Below are positions 33,891-43,182 of a stretch of DNA of 64,000 nucleotides, piece after piece (within the stretch, counting starts at the first letter, position 1; the number at the start of each line of letters is the position of its first letter). The stretch comes from Desulfocapsaceae bacterium (GTDB lineage: Bacteria > Desulfobacterota > Desulfobulbia > Desulfobulbales > Desulfocapsaceae): the NCBI GenBank assembly GCA_031292275.1, contig JARLHL010000027.1, positions 1-64,000 of the forward strand. The letters run 5' to 3'. The translations under genes were made by a program, and so were the position numbers. The notes below the pieces were generated by a model that made no database searches, had not been told where the DNA came from, and saw nothing but the letters and a program-made list of their open reading frames with translations.

Positions 33891-36800
33891 TCCGGAAATT
33901 GTCGGGTCGGCTGACGTGCTCCGCAGCCGAAGTCTTGCCGAACTGCTTGACGGGTTGACGTATTCTAGCCTCTCAGCCGTGCCGGCCTCGCAGGTGCAGG
34001 TCTCGGATGTGACGTGCGATTCCCGGCATGCCGGTCCTTCAAGCCTTTTTGTCGCTCTGGCCGGAACCAAAACCGATGGACATCAGTATTGCGGACAGGC
34101 CATTGCCCAGGGCTGCGCCGCCATCCTCATTGAAGAGGGAAAGGCTGATCCCGTTCTTTTGTCTTCTCCGTCCGTCTGCCTGATAGGTGTTCAAGACAGC
34201 CGGCGGGCCTATGCCTGGATAGCTGCAAATTTCTTCGATCATCCTGCCGGTGATATGAAATTCATAGGCATTACCGGGACCAACGGCAAGACGACCATCA
34301 CATATCTGCTCGAGCACATCCTCAATCAGGCGGGCCTGCCAGTCGGCGTCATTGGAACGGTGAATTACAGATATACCACTGCCACCGGGAAAATCGAGGC
34401 GGCAGCCCCGTTTACCACTCCTGAACCCCTTATCCTGCAGGGGCTGTTGCGGGCAATGGCTGATGCCGGCGTGCGATACGTGCTGATGGAGGCCTCCTCC
34501 CATGCACTCTCGCAACATCGTCTGGGCGATATCAGATTCGATGTCGCCGCCTTTACCAATCTCTCTCGTGACCATCTCGACTATCATGCCGATATGGAGA
34601 CGTATTTCGCTGTAAAAACACGTCTTTTCACTGATTATCTAAAAAATGACGGCAAGGCCGTGATTACCTGCTGCGGCGGGCAGTGGCAGCAACGACTGGT
34701 CGAGCTTTGTGCAAACAGAGGAATTGAAACAGTACGGGTCGGTGCGGGGCAGGAGGCAGAGGTCAGAATTGTGACGGCAGACAGCAGACGTGACGGTACT
34801 GAACTTGTCCTGGCAACCGCAACGGGAAACCTGAACATTGCATCCCCTCTGGTTGGCGGATTCAACGTGGAAAATATCCTGACGACCCTGGGCCTCTGCC
34901 GGGCCATGGGGCTGAACCTTCGTGAAGCCGGGCGCTCGCTGGCAACCACCCATGGGGCCCCCGGCCGTCTGCAGCCTGTCTCTGCCGGGCCTGATGATGA
35001 CTCCCGCCCCGATGTCTTTATCGATTACGCCCATACACCGGATGCCCTGCGCCAGGTCCTGACGACCCTGACGGCCTTGCCGCACGGAAACCTCATTTGC
35101 GTCTTCGGTTGCGGGGGTGACCGGGACCGGGGTAAAAGGCCTGTCATGGGAGCCATTGCCGCTGCAATGAGTGATGTGGTCATCGTGACTGACGATAACC
35201 CGCGCACCGAGTCTTCCGATCAGATTATTGCGCAGATTCTGCCGGGCCTGCAGGAGTCCGGGCTTGGGCAGAGGGATATTGCCTGGCTGGGCCTGCGGCA
35301 GAGCGACGCCCGGGGCTATCTGGTCCTGCCTTGCCGTGAAGAGGCCATTGCCGTCGCCATCAAGACTGCCGGACCTGACGATATCATCCTTATAGCTGGG
35401 AAGGGGCATGAAAAATATCAGATAGGTCCCGGCGGGAAGCGGTTCTTTGATGACTCTCTGGAGGCGCAGGAGGCCCTGATCGCCTGGAACTGCACCAGCA
35501 TGGCCCAGGCCCTTGCCGGGACCTTTGCTGGACACGAGCCGGTTTCCTCCTTCAACGCAGTTTCGACGGACAGCCGTTCCCTGGCTGCAGGAGACATCTT
35601 CGTGGCCCTTAAGGGGGAGAATTTCGATGCTCATGATTTCCTTGCGCAGGTAATCGCCGCCCGTGCGGGATGTCTGGTGATTTCCAAAGCTGATACCCTG
35701 GAAAACACTGCGGAGATTCCCCGGTTTCTCGTTCAGGATACCCAGGTGGCTCTGGGAAATCTGGCCGGGTTTCGCCGCCGTCTTTTGCGGCAGATCAGCC
35801 GGCCTCTTGTCATCGGCATTACCGGCAGCTGCGGCAAGACAACTGTCAAGGAGATGACCGCTGCAATTCTACAGCGGCAATGGCCTGACGGGCCGGAGAC
35901 TCCAACAGAAAGAGTGATCAAGACCCAAGGGAATTTCAATAACTTAATCGGTCTTCCCTTGTCTCTGTTGCCTCTCGGGGTGAAGCACAGGGCCGCGATA
36001 TTGGAGATGGGGATGAATCATCCCGGTGAGATCGCTCAACTGGTGCGTATTGCCGATCCGGATATCTGCTGCATTGTCGGCATTCATGCCGCCCATCTGG
36101 AGGGCCTGCAGTCTGTGGCAGGGGTCGCTGCAGCCAAGGAGGAACTCTTCGCCGGGGCGGGCGAGGGCGCAATCCTGGCGATAAACCTGGACGATGCCTA
36201 CGTGCGGGCCATGGCCGACAGATACAGCCAGAAAAAGATTACCTACAGCGCCACTGGGAAAGGACGCGCCCAGCAGGGTCCGGACCTGTGGGCTTCGGAC
36301 GTCACGACTTCCCGGGCTGCAACTGTTTCCTATGTCCTGCATGGCAGAGGAGAGGAGATCCCGGTCAGCCTTCAGGCGCCCGGAGCCCACAATGTCGGCA
36401 ACAGCCTTGCCGCCGCCGCCATCGCTCTGGCTGCGGGCTGCTCCCTGCAGACCATTGCCGCAGGTCTGGAGGATTTTCGGCCCGGGGACAAGAGGATGGT
36501 GATCCTGGAGTCCGGGGCCGGCTATTCCTTGATAAATGACACGTATAACGCCAATCCGGGTTCCATGGCAGCGGGGCTGGCCACCCTGAATCAGGTGGCA
36601 GCGGGCACCACCATGGCCATCCTTGGGGATATGCTTGAGTTGGGCGAGGCCAGTCGGTCCTTGCATCAACAGATTGGGCGTGTCGCCGCTGAACAGGGTA
36701 TAAGCTTTCTGGCCCTCTTCGGCCTGTTTGCTGATGCTGTAAGGGACGGGGCGGTGGAGGCTGGAATGTCCCCGGAGAAGATTCGGGTTTTCACGGCCAA

Positions 36801-36933
36801 GGATGCGATTGCAGCTTGGGTGCAGGAACTGGGGGAAGAGGGGGCGTTGAAGAAGGGGGACTGGATTTTAATCAAGGCCTCCAGAGGTTTGAGATTTGAA
36901 ACTATTGTGCAGCAGTTGGCAGTTAGCTCTTGA
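33871..36933 (+). CDS. murE/murF: MurE-MurF fusion (mDAP-adding and D-Ala-D-Ala-adding ligase)
   Basis: About 1020 aa joining two consecutive cytoplasmic Mur ligases. MurE half: substrate-binding N-terminal domain with DVTCDSRHAGPSSLFVALAG, P-loop GITGTNGKTTITYL near 134, HGAPGRLQ, and the DDNPRTE signature near 440 typical of meso-diaminopimelate ligases. MurF half begins near 540 (VSTDSRSLAAGDIFVALKGE), with P-loop GITGSCGKTTVKEM near 648, TQGNFNNLIGLPLSLL, LEMGMNHPGEIAQL and NDTYNANPGSM. The two activities turn UDP-MurNAc-L-Ala-D-Glu into the pentapeptide. The start is set at ATG 33871, overlapping the ftsI end by 20 bases; ATG 33841 and TTG 33802 are in frame but less likely. No linker beyond a short connection is seen. 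Confidence 0.93.
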   Translation: MRPKNDNPEIVGSADVLRSRSLAELLDGLTYSSLSAVPASQVQVSDVTCDSRHAGPSSLFVALAGTKTDGHQYCGQAIAQGCAAILIEEGKADPVLLSSPSVCLIGVQDSRRAYAWIAANFFDHPAGDMKFIGITGTNGKTTITYLLEHILNQAGLPVGVIGTVNYRYTTATGKIEAAAPFTTPEPLILQGLLRAMADAGVRYVLMEASSHALSQHRLGDIRFDVAAFTNLSRDHLDYHADMETYFAVKTRLFTDYLKNDGKAVITCCGGQWQQRLVELCANRGIETVRVGAGQEAEVRIVTADSRRDGTELVLATATGNLNIASPLVGGFNVENILTTLGLCRAMGLNLREAGRSLATTHGAPGRLQPVSAGPDDDSRPDVFIDYAHTPDALRQVLTTLTALPHGNLICVFGCGGDRDRGKRPVMGAIAAAMSDVVIVTDDNPRTESSDQIIAQILPGLQESGLGQRDIAWLGLRQSDARGYLVLPCREEAIAVAIKTAGPDDIILIAGKGHEKYQIGPGGKRFFDDSLEAQEALIAWNCTSMAQALAGTFAGHEPVSSFNAVSTDSRSLAAGDIFVALKGENFDAHDFLAQVIAARAGCLVISKADTLENTAEIPRFLVQDTQVALGNLAGFRRRLLRQISRPLVIGITGSCGKTTVKEMTAAILQRQWPDGPETPTERVIKTQGNFNNLIGLPLSLLPLGVKHRAAILEMGMNHPGEIAQLVRIADPDICCIVGIHAAHLEGLQSVAGVAAAKEELFAGAGEGAILAINLDDAYVRAMADRYSQKKITYSATGKGRAQQGPDLWASDVTTSRAATVSYVLHGRGEEIPVSLQAPGAHNVGNSLAAAAIALAAGCSLQTIAAGLEDFRPGDKRMVILESGAGYSLINDTYNANPGSMAAGLATLNQVAAGTTMAILGDMLELGEASRSLHQQIGRVAAEQGISFLALFGLFADAVRDGAVEAGMSPEKIRVFTAKDAIAAWVQELGEEGALKKGDWILIKASRGLRFETIVQQLAVSS

Positions 36934-37251
36934 GAATTTGGTGGCGAACCGGTAAAAAACCGCATCCCCAAATTTCACGATTCCTGCAATGCGGTCGAAG
37001 TGGACTATGCATTTGTGCCATTGGCTGTCCTGCGTGAGAGTGAGAGAAGGATCTACGGTCATTTTCGAGGTGTTCAGACGGCATTCTCACAGGTGAATAT
37101 CTCCATCTACACCAGCACGGCCCGACCGGACTGGCCGGACCGCAACGAAACATAAAAGCTTATCGCTTCAGTAAGGCAGGGCCGCTGCTCCCGGGGCGTT
37201 TTCATATAAATGAAGGGCTGAGGCAATTTCCTGAGGCTACGGTTGTAAATT
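36934..37251. other. 318-base gap inside the otherwise tightly packed dcw cluster
   Basis: Between murE/murF and mraY the cluster opens by 318 bases, whereas its other junctions are mostly short or overlapping. The murE/murF frame stays open for 73 codons after its TGA (36931-36933), encoding a protein-like but unrecognised stretch that ends at TAA near 37153. No good start or ribosome-binding site was found for it. A -10-like TATAAA near 37206 could serve mraY. It may be a remnant of a lost gene or a promoter region. Confidence 0.4.
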
Positions 37252-38331
37252 ATGCTGTATTATTTCCTCTATCCGCTGCATACACATTTTATAGGGTTTA
37301 ATGTATTCCGGTACATCACCTTCCGGAGTATCGGCGGGGCGGTGACTGCCTTTCTGGTGATGCTGATTCTGGGACCTGTGTTTATTCGGGCCATGCAGCG
37401 TTTTCAGATAGGACAGGTGGTCCGCGATGACGGGCCCCAGAGCCATCTGAAAAAGCAGGGAGTCCCAACTATGGGCGGGCTTCTGATCATTTTTGCCATC
37501 AGCCTGTCGACCCTCCTCTGGGCTCGCCTGGGCGGACCGCTGATCTGGCTTGCACTCTTCATCCTGCTTTTTTACGGTTTGATCGGCTCTTATGACGATT
37601 ATCGCAAAATCAGGAAAAAGAACAGCAAGGGCTTGAGCGCCCGCGGAAAGCTGGTCTGCCAGATCTTCGGAGCGACGGTGGTCGGACTGTACCTGTACGT
37701 CCATCCCGGTTTTAACGGGCACCTGAATATTCCGTTTTTTAAGAATATGAATCTGGATCTGGGCTGGTTCTACATCATCTTTGCCGTCGTGGTGATTATC
37801 GGCGCCTCCAACGCCGTGAACCTGACTGATGGTCTGGATGGTCTTGCGGCCGGGCCGACTGTGATAACGGCTGCTGTCTACCTGATTTTTTCCTATCTGG
37901 CCGGTAATGTGGTGATGTCGGAGTACCTGCAGATCGTTTATGTGGCCGGCAGTGGAGAACTGGCGGTTTTCTGCGGCACCATCGTCGGCGGCTGTCTCGG
38001 CTTTCTCTGGTTCAATGCCTATCCGGCCCAGGTCTTCATGGGCGATGTGGGCTCGCTGGCGCTGGGCGGTTCGCTGGGCGCGGTGGCGATTATCATCAAG
38101 CAGGAGATATTGCTGACCATCGTTGGCGGCATTTTCGTGATGGAGGCCATTTCAGTGATCATACAGGTCGGTTATTTTAAAATGACCAAGGGGAAACGCA
38201 TCTTTCTGATGGCCCCCTTTCACCATCATTTTGAGAAGCAGGGCTGGCACGAGACGAAAGTCGTCGTCCGGTTCTGGATCGTATCAATCATTCTGGGGCT
38301 GTTTGCGTTGGCAACCTTGAAATTACGCTGA
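37252..38331 (+). CDS. mraY: Phospho-N-acetylmuramoyl-pentapeptide-transferase MraY
   Basis: 359 aa polytopic membrane enzyme that makes lipid I from UDP-MurNAc-pentapeptide and undecaprenyl phosphate. Signatures: MLYYFLYPL start, HLKKQGVPTMGGLLI, YGLIGSYDDYRKIRKK, NAVNLTDGLDGLAAGP (catalytic Asp), AYPAQVFMGDVGSLALGG and the MAPFHHHFEKQGWHETKVVVRFW end. The stop overlaps the murD ATG (TGATG). Confidence 0.97.
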   Translation: MLYYFLYPLHTHFIGFNVFRYITFRSIGGAVTAFLVMLILGPVFIRAMQRFQIGQVVRDDGPQSHLKKQGVPTMGGLLIIFAISLSTLLWARLGGPLIWLALFILLFYGLIGSYDDYRKIRKKNSKGLSARGKLVCQIFGATVVGLYLYVHPGFNGHLNIPFFKNMNLDLGWFYIIFAVVVIIGASNAVNLTDGLDGLAAGPTVITAAVYLIFSYLAGNVVMSEYLQIVYVAGSGELAVFCGTIVGGCLGFLWFNAYPAQVFMGDVGSLALGGSLGAVAIIIKQEILLTIVGGIFVMEAISVIIQVGYFKMTKGKRIFLMAPFHHHFEKQGWHETKVVVRFWIVSIILGLFALATLKLR

Positions 38332-39713
38332 TGTTGAAAAACGACCGGATTCGCAAAGGGATGCATGTGGTGGTCATGGGACTCGGAATCTCGGGCAGGG
38401 CGGCAGTCCGTTATCTGCTCGGCTGCGGTGCCCGGGTCTCGGTCTCCGATGCCAGAGACCGTGCGAAGATGAAGAAGGAGGACCTGGATTTTCTCGAGAC
38501 ATCCGGGGTCAGCCTGGAAAGCGGCGGGCATAGTATCGATTTGCTGGGCCAGGCCGATATGATTATGCTGAGTCCCGGGATTCCTTTTGATCTGCCGGTG
38601 CTGCAGGAGGTGAAAAAACGCCGGATCCCGGTGTTGGGTGAGCTTGCCATCGCCGGTCCTGCCCTTGATGCCCGGGTGATCGCGATCACCGGCACCAACG
38701 GCAAGACCACGGTCACTTCGCTTATCGGTGAACTGCTGCAGCAGGCGGGAAAAAAGGTCTTTGTCGGCGGCAATATCGGCGTTCCGCTCTTTGAACACCT
38801 CGTAAACGGCAAGGCCGTGGATGCGGTGGTTCTGGAGGTCTCGAGTTTTCAGTTGGAGACGGCGGATTCCTTCAGGCCCGATGTGGCCCTGCTTTTGAAT
38901 ATAACTCCTGACCATCTGGACCGTCATGGTGACATGGATGGCTATGCCGCGGCCAAGAAACGGATATTCCTGCATCAGCGCCCGGGTGACACCGCCATTC
39001 TGGGAGGGGACGATCCTCTCTGCCGGAAAATGGCCGCTGAACTCAAACAGCCCTCCCTCTTTTTCGGGCAGGGGAGCGATTGCCAAGCCAGGACCGGCCA
39101 GGATGCCGTTGTCCTCAATCTGGACGGGGCCGAGGAGATTTATCCTCTGGCGGGTACGGAGCTTGCCGGCAATACCGGGGTGCTGAACAGCGCCGCGGCG
39201 ATCCTGGCAGTACGTGCCGTCGGCTGCCGGCCTGAGGATATCCGCAAGGGGCTGGCCCGCTTTAAGCCCGGACCGCATCGCCTGGCCAGGGTCGGGGAGA
39301 TTGATGGGGTCTGCTTTTATGATGATTCCAAGGCCACCAATACCGGAGCCGTCCTCAGTGCCTTGAGACAGTTGGACGGCAATATTGTGCTGATAGCCGG
39401 CGGCAGGGACAAAGGCGACAATTACAGCCTGCTGCGTGAGGCCGTAATCGAAAAGGTGCGTAAACTGGTTCTGATCGGTGAGGCGGCGGACAAGATCGCC
39501 GCCGCTCTGCAGGAAACGGTGCCCATCTGCTACGCCGCTTCCATGGATGAGGCGGTGGAGATGGCTGCCCAGGGGGCCTGGCCCGGTGACAGCGTGCTGA
39601 TGTCCCCGGCCTGCTCGAGTTTCGATATGTTTGATAATTACGGACACAGGGGCAGAGTCTTCACCCAGGCGGTGCAGAGGCTGAAGGGCCTCCGGGGGGA
39701 GCTGCCGCGATGA
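38331..39713 (+). CDS. murD: UDP-N-acetylmuramoyl-L-alanine--D-glutamate ligase MurD
   Basis: 460 aa Mur ligase adding D-glutamate. Motifs: VVMGLGISGRAAVRYL near 14, P-loop ITGTNGKTTVTSLIGEL near 121, EVSSFQLETAD, NITPDHLDRHGDMDGY, FKPGPHRLARVGEIDGV and YDDSKATNTGAVLSAL. Full length. Its TGA overlaps the murG ATG directly (ATGA), which leaves no room for ftsW, normally located here. Confidence 0.96.
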   Translation: MLKNDRIRKGMHVVVMGLGISGRAAVRYLLGCGARVSVSDARDRAKMKKEDLDFLETSGVSLESGGHSIDLLGQADMIMLSPGIPFDLPVLQEVKKRRIPVLGELAIAGPALDARVIAITGTNGKTTVTSLIGELLQQAGKKVFVGGNIGVPLFEHLVNGKAVDAVVLEVSSFQLETADSFRPDVALLLNITPDHLDRHGDMDGYAAAKKRIFLHQRPGDTAILGGDDPLCRKMAAELKQPSLFFGQGSDCQARTGQDAVVLNLDGAEEIYPLAGTELAGNTGVLNSAAAILAVRAVGCRPEDIRKGLARFKPGPHRLARVGEIDGVCFYDDSKATNTGAVLSALRQLDGNIVLIAGGRDKGDNYSLLREAVIEKVRKLVLIGEAADKIAAALQETVPICYAASMDEAVEMAAQGAWPGDSVLMSPACSSFDMFDNYGHRGRVFTQAVQRLKGLRGELPR

Positions 39714-40810
39714 CCGGCCGCCCCATACGCTTGCTCCTGACCGGCGGCGGCACCGGAGGACATCTGTTCCCGGGGATTGCAGCGGCAGAGGCGCTCTGCC
39801 GCAGGCGGCCAGGCAGCGAGGTGATGTTCATTGGCACCCGACGGAAGATCGACAGATCCAGTCTTGCCCCGTACCGGTTTGTGATAAAAACCATCCATTG
39901 CCGCGGGATAAAAGGACAAAATATTATGTCCCTCCTAAAGGCCGCAGCTGTGCTGCCCCTCTCCTTTTTCGAGGCGGCATGGCATATCCTGCGGTTCAAG
40001 CCGGATCTGGTCCTGGGGGTGGGAGGATATGTGACCGGCCCGGTGGTGGCCATGGCCCGGCTCCTAGGCAAACCCACGGTGATCCATGAACAGAACGCAG
40101 TGCCTGGGCTGGCCAACAGAAAGCTGGGTGGGCTGGCGGACAGAATCTGCCTGTCCATACCGGAGAGCAGGACATATTTTCCGGCAGGCAAGGCGGTTCT
40201 GACCGGCAACCCGGTGCGCAGCCAGATCCTTGCCCTTGCCCGGGCCCCGCAGGAAGGCGGCACGGAAACGACTGTGATGGTCCTTGGCGGTAGCCAGGGG
40301 GCTCATCGGGTCAATGAGCTGGCGACGGAGGCCATTGTCAGGTATAAAAGGGATGCTGCCGGTGATTTAAAGGTCATTCACCAGACAGGGGCAGCCGATG
40401 AGCAGTGGGTAAAAGACCGGTACGAGTCTGCGGGGGTCAGGGCCCTGGTGGGGGCCTTCTTCACCGATATGGCTGCCCTCTACGCCCAGGCCGACCTGCT
40501 GATCTCCAGGGCGGGGGCCACGACGCTGGCAGAGCTGGCCGTGCTCGGCAAGCCTGCGATCCTGATACCCTACCCCTATGCCGCTGATAACCATCAGGAG
40601 AAAAATGGCCGGCTATACGTTCAGGGCGGCGGGGCAGTGATGCTGGTGGAGAAGGATCTGACCGAGGGAAGTCTGACTGCGGCCCTCGGGCTCCTGGCGG
40701 CAGATCCTGGCAGACGGGAAGAAATGGCCGGGAAAATGAAGGCGCTCGCCTATCCGCAGGCGGCTGAGGCGATTGTTGATGTCTGCCTGCAGATCCTGGC
40801 GGAGTCCTAG
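39710..40810 (+). CDS. murG: UDP-N-acetylglucosamine transferase MurG
   Basis: 366 aa membrane-associated glycosyltransferase forming lipid II from lipid I. N-terminal GGGTGGHLFPGIAAAEAL near 10, GVGGYVTGPVVAMARLLGKP, IHEQNAVPGLANR, VLGGSQGAHRVNELA and ADLLISRAGATTLAELAVLGKPAILIPYPYAADNHQ are the family landmarks (shown in parts, all in order). ATGA overlap with murD. Confidence 0.96.
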   Translation: MTGRPIRLLLTGGGTGGHLFPGIAAAEALCRRRPGSEVMFIGTRRKIDRSSLAPYRFVIKTIHCRGIKGQNIMSLLKAAAVLPLSFFEAAWHILRFKPDLVLGVGGYVTGPVVAMARLLGKPTVIHEQNAVPGLANRKLGGLADRICLSIPESRTYFPAGKAVLTGNPVRSQILALARAPQEGGTETTVMVLGGSQGAHRVNELATEAIVRYKRDAAGDLKVIHQTGAADEQWVKDRYESAGVRALVGAFFTDMAALYAQADLLISRAGATTLAELAVLGKPAILIPYPYAADNHQEKNGRLYVQGGGAVMLVEKDLTEGSLTAALGLLAADPGRREEMAGKMKALAYPQAAEAIVDVCLQILAES

Positions 40811-40847
40811 GCGGTCTGGACAGGTATTTTGAGTTGAGAAACATCAA

Positions 40848-42239
40848 ATGTATAAAAAAAACAAGCATATCCACTTCGTCGGTATCGGTGGAATCGGGAT
40901 GAGCGGCATTGCCGAACTCCTGCTCAATCTGGGCTATAAGGTTTCCGGATCCGATCTCCATGCCTCGTCCATAACCGCCAATCTCGCCGCCTTAGGCGGC
41001 AGGATCCATACCGGACACAAGGGGGAGTGGATTGAGGGTGCTGAAGTTGTGGTCACCTCTTCGGCGATCTCTTCGGATAATCCCGAGGTTGTGGCGGCCA
41101 GGGAGAAGAATATCCCGGTGATCCAGCGGGCTGAGATGCTGGCCGAGTTGATGCGGATGAAGAAGTTCGGCATTGCCGTGGCCGGTAGCCATGGCAAGAC
41201 TTCGACTACCTCCATGATCAGCTGGATGCTGTCCAGGGCAGGTCTTGACCCCACCATCGTGGTTGGCGGCAAGGTGGACAGCCTGGGCGGCAATGCGAAG
41301 CTGGGCATGGGGGAGTTCCTGGTGGCCGAGGCCGACGAGAGCGACGGTTCCTTTCTGAAGCTGTCGCCGGTCCTGGAGATCGTCACCAATATCGATCTGG
41401 AGCACCTGGACTATTATCGGGACCTCGAACAGATCAAATCGACCTTCCTGGAGTTCATCGACAAGGTGCCCTTCTACGGTGCGGCCATCCTCTGCCTCGA
41501 CGATGTAAACATCATCGACATCCTGCCCCGGATCAGGAAGAGGGTCATTACCTACGGTCTGACCAGTCAGGCGGATATTTATGCCGAACAGGTCGGTTTT
41601 GAGAACGGGCGGGTACATTTCACAGTCAAGAGTCAGGGCGAGGTCCTGGGGGAGGTCGGGATCACCCGGCCGGGCCGGCATAATGTCTATAACTCCCTGG
41701 CGGTGATCTGCGCGGGCCGGGAACTGGAGATTCCCTTCCCGGTGATCAAGGAGTCCCTGGAGAGCTTTGCCGGTGTCCAGCGGCGGCTGCAGGTCAAGGG
41801 CGAGGTGGACGGGATAACGGTGATTGATGATTACGGCCACCATCCCACCGAGATCAAGGCGACTCTGGATGCCGTAAAGCAGGGATGGCCGGAAAGACGG
41901 CTGGTCGTGCTCTTTCAGCCTCACCGTTATACCAGGACCCAGGGCCTGTTCAAGGAATTCCTGACGGCCTTTCATCAGGCCGATTTCCTTGTATTAACTG
42001 AGATCTATGCTGCAAACGAAAAGCCCATCGACGGCATCAGCGCCGAAGGCCTGCTGAACGAGATCAAAATGCACGGCCAGCGCCATACTCACTTTGTCCG
42101 CGAGGTGAAGGACCTGACCGGCGAGATTCTGCCGATGCTGAAGAGCGGAGACCTGGTGATTACCCTGGGCGCCGGCAATATCGTCACCGTGGGAGATCAG
42201 CTGCTTGAGGCGCTGCGGTGCAAGACATCCTCTTGCTGA
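40848..42239 (+). CDS. murC: UDP-N-acetylmuramate--L-alanine ligase MurC
   Basis: 463 aa, the first Mur ligase, adding L-alanine. Motifs: [17 protein letters not shown] near 8, P-loop [18 protein letters not shown] near 111, [57 protein letters not shown] and [12 protein letters not shown]. Complete. It follows murG after 37 bases. Confidence 0.97.
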   Translation: MYKKNKHIHFVGIGGIGMSGIAELLLNLGYKVSGSDLHASSITANLAALGGRIHTGHKGEWIEGAEVVVTSSAISSDNPEVVAAREKNIPVIQRAEMLAELMRMKKFGIAVAGSHGKTSTTSMISWMLSRAGLDPTIVVGGKVDSLGGNAKLGMGEFLVAEADESDGSFLKLSPVLEIVTNIDLEHLDYYRDLEQIKSTFLEFIDKVPFYGAAILCLDDVNIIDILPRIRKRVITYGLTSQADIYAEQVGFENGRVHFTVKSQGEVLGEVGITRPGRHNVYNSLAVICAGRELEIPFPVIKESLESFAGVQRRLQVKGEVDGITVIDDYGHHPTEIKATLDAVKQGWPERRLVVLFQPHRYTRTQGLFKEFLTAFHQADFLVLTEIYAANEKPIDGISAEGLLNEIKMHGQRHTHFVREVKDLTGEILPMLKSGDLVITLGAGNIVTVGDQLLEALRCKTSSC

Positions 42240-42249
42240 GTGCGTATTG

Positions 42250-43182
42250 ATGAAGGCCATGGAGAGGCCCATCCGGGAAGCGTTGAGCCGACTTGTAGCC
42301 AAACCGGTGCAGTGGGACTGCCCCCTGAGCGGTTATACTTCCTTTGCCATCGGCGGCCCTGCCCAGGCATTGATAAGCGTGGAGGACAATCGGGAACTGT
42401 TGGCAGTGCTCGATTGCATCAATGCCAACGGTCTGCAGTGGCGGATCATCGGCAAGGGGACTAATCTCCTTGCAGCCGATGCGGGTTTTGCCGGCGTCAT
42501 TCTGATGCTGGGGCAGGGCTTCAAGGATATTCACCGCTGCGATGAACGCAGCGGTGGGGCTGTGACCGTCGCGGCCGGAGGCGGCTGCGGGCTGACCAGG
42601 CTTTCCGGCTGGTGCATTGATCAGGGTCTCTCGGGATTGGAATTCGCCTACGGTATCCCCGGTACAGTCGGCGGGGCGGTGGTTATGAACGCCGGGGCCT
42701 GGGGAGAGGAACTGGCGGAGGTTCTTTCCGCCGTGACGGTGGTCACGCAGCAGGGTCTGCGAAGGATCCAACGGCAGCAGATGCACTTTTCCTACCGCTG
42801 CTGGCGGGATCATCAGGATCAAGGGTGTGCGCAGATCGTGGTCGGGATAGAGGTCCGGCTGGTTCCGGCGGATCCCGATGCCGTACGGAAGCGATGTTCT
42901 GAGCTTTTGCAGAAACGCAGCGACAGGCAACCTAAAGGCCTGCCCAACGCCGGATCATTTTTCAAAAACCCCGGCGATAACAGTGCCGGCCGGCTCATTG
43001 AGAAGAGCGGCTGCAAGGGGATGCGGGTCGGCGGAGCGATGGTGTCGCCGGTACATGCCAATTTTTTTGTCAATACGGGTGGGGCAAAGGCTGCAGATGT
43101 GATGGAACTTATGGGCAGAGTTCAAAAAAAGGTGCAGCAGGAATGTGGCGTTCTCCTTGAGCCGGAGGTCCATTTTATATGA
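42250..43182 (+). CDS. murB: UDP-N-acetylenolpyruvoylglucosamine reductase MurB
   Basis: 310 aa flavoenzyme that reduces UDP-GlcNAc-enolpyruvate to UDP-MurNAc. Landmarks: PLSGYTSFAIGGPAQALI, GKGTNLLAADAGFAGVI, LEFAYGIPGTVGGAVVMNAGAWG, PNAGSFFKNPGDNSAGRLIE (catalytic Ser) and a final LEPEVHFI (catalytic Glu). The FAD-binding Tyr-loop form is the shorter type. The start is ATG 42250, 10 bases past murC, with only weak ribosome-binding sequence. No ddl gene follows, unlike many dcw clusters. Confidence 0.95.
   Translation: MKAMERPIREALSRLVAKPVQWDCPLSGYTSFAIGGPAQALISVEDNRELLAVLDCINANGLQWRIIGKGTNLLAADAGFAGVILMLGQGFKDIHRCDERSGGAVTVAAGGGCGLTRLSGWCIDQGLSGLEFAYGIPGTVGGAVVMNAGAWGEELAEVLSAVTVVTQQGLRRIQRQQMHFSYRCWRDHQDQGCAQIVVGIEVRLVPADPDAVRKRCSELLQKRSDRQPKGLPNAGSFFKNPGDNSAGRLIEKSGCKGMRVGGAMVSPVHANFFVNTGGAKAADVMELMGRVQKKVQQECGVLLEPEVHFI

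Noticed and set aside
36931-36933. TGA of murE/murF as a selenocysteine codon
   Set aside because: MurF already ends at its normal C-terminus, there is no GGU-loop hairpin after this TGA, and the following residues are not a known redox motif.
38226-39647. 473-codon minus-strand ORF opposite murD
   Set aside because: Antisense shadow of murD with no protein-family signature.
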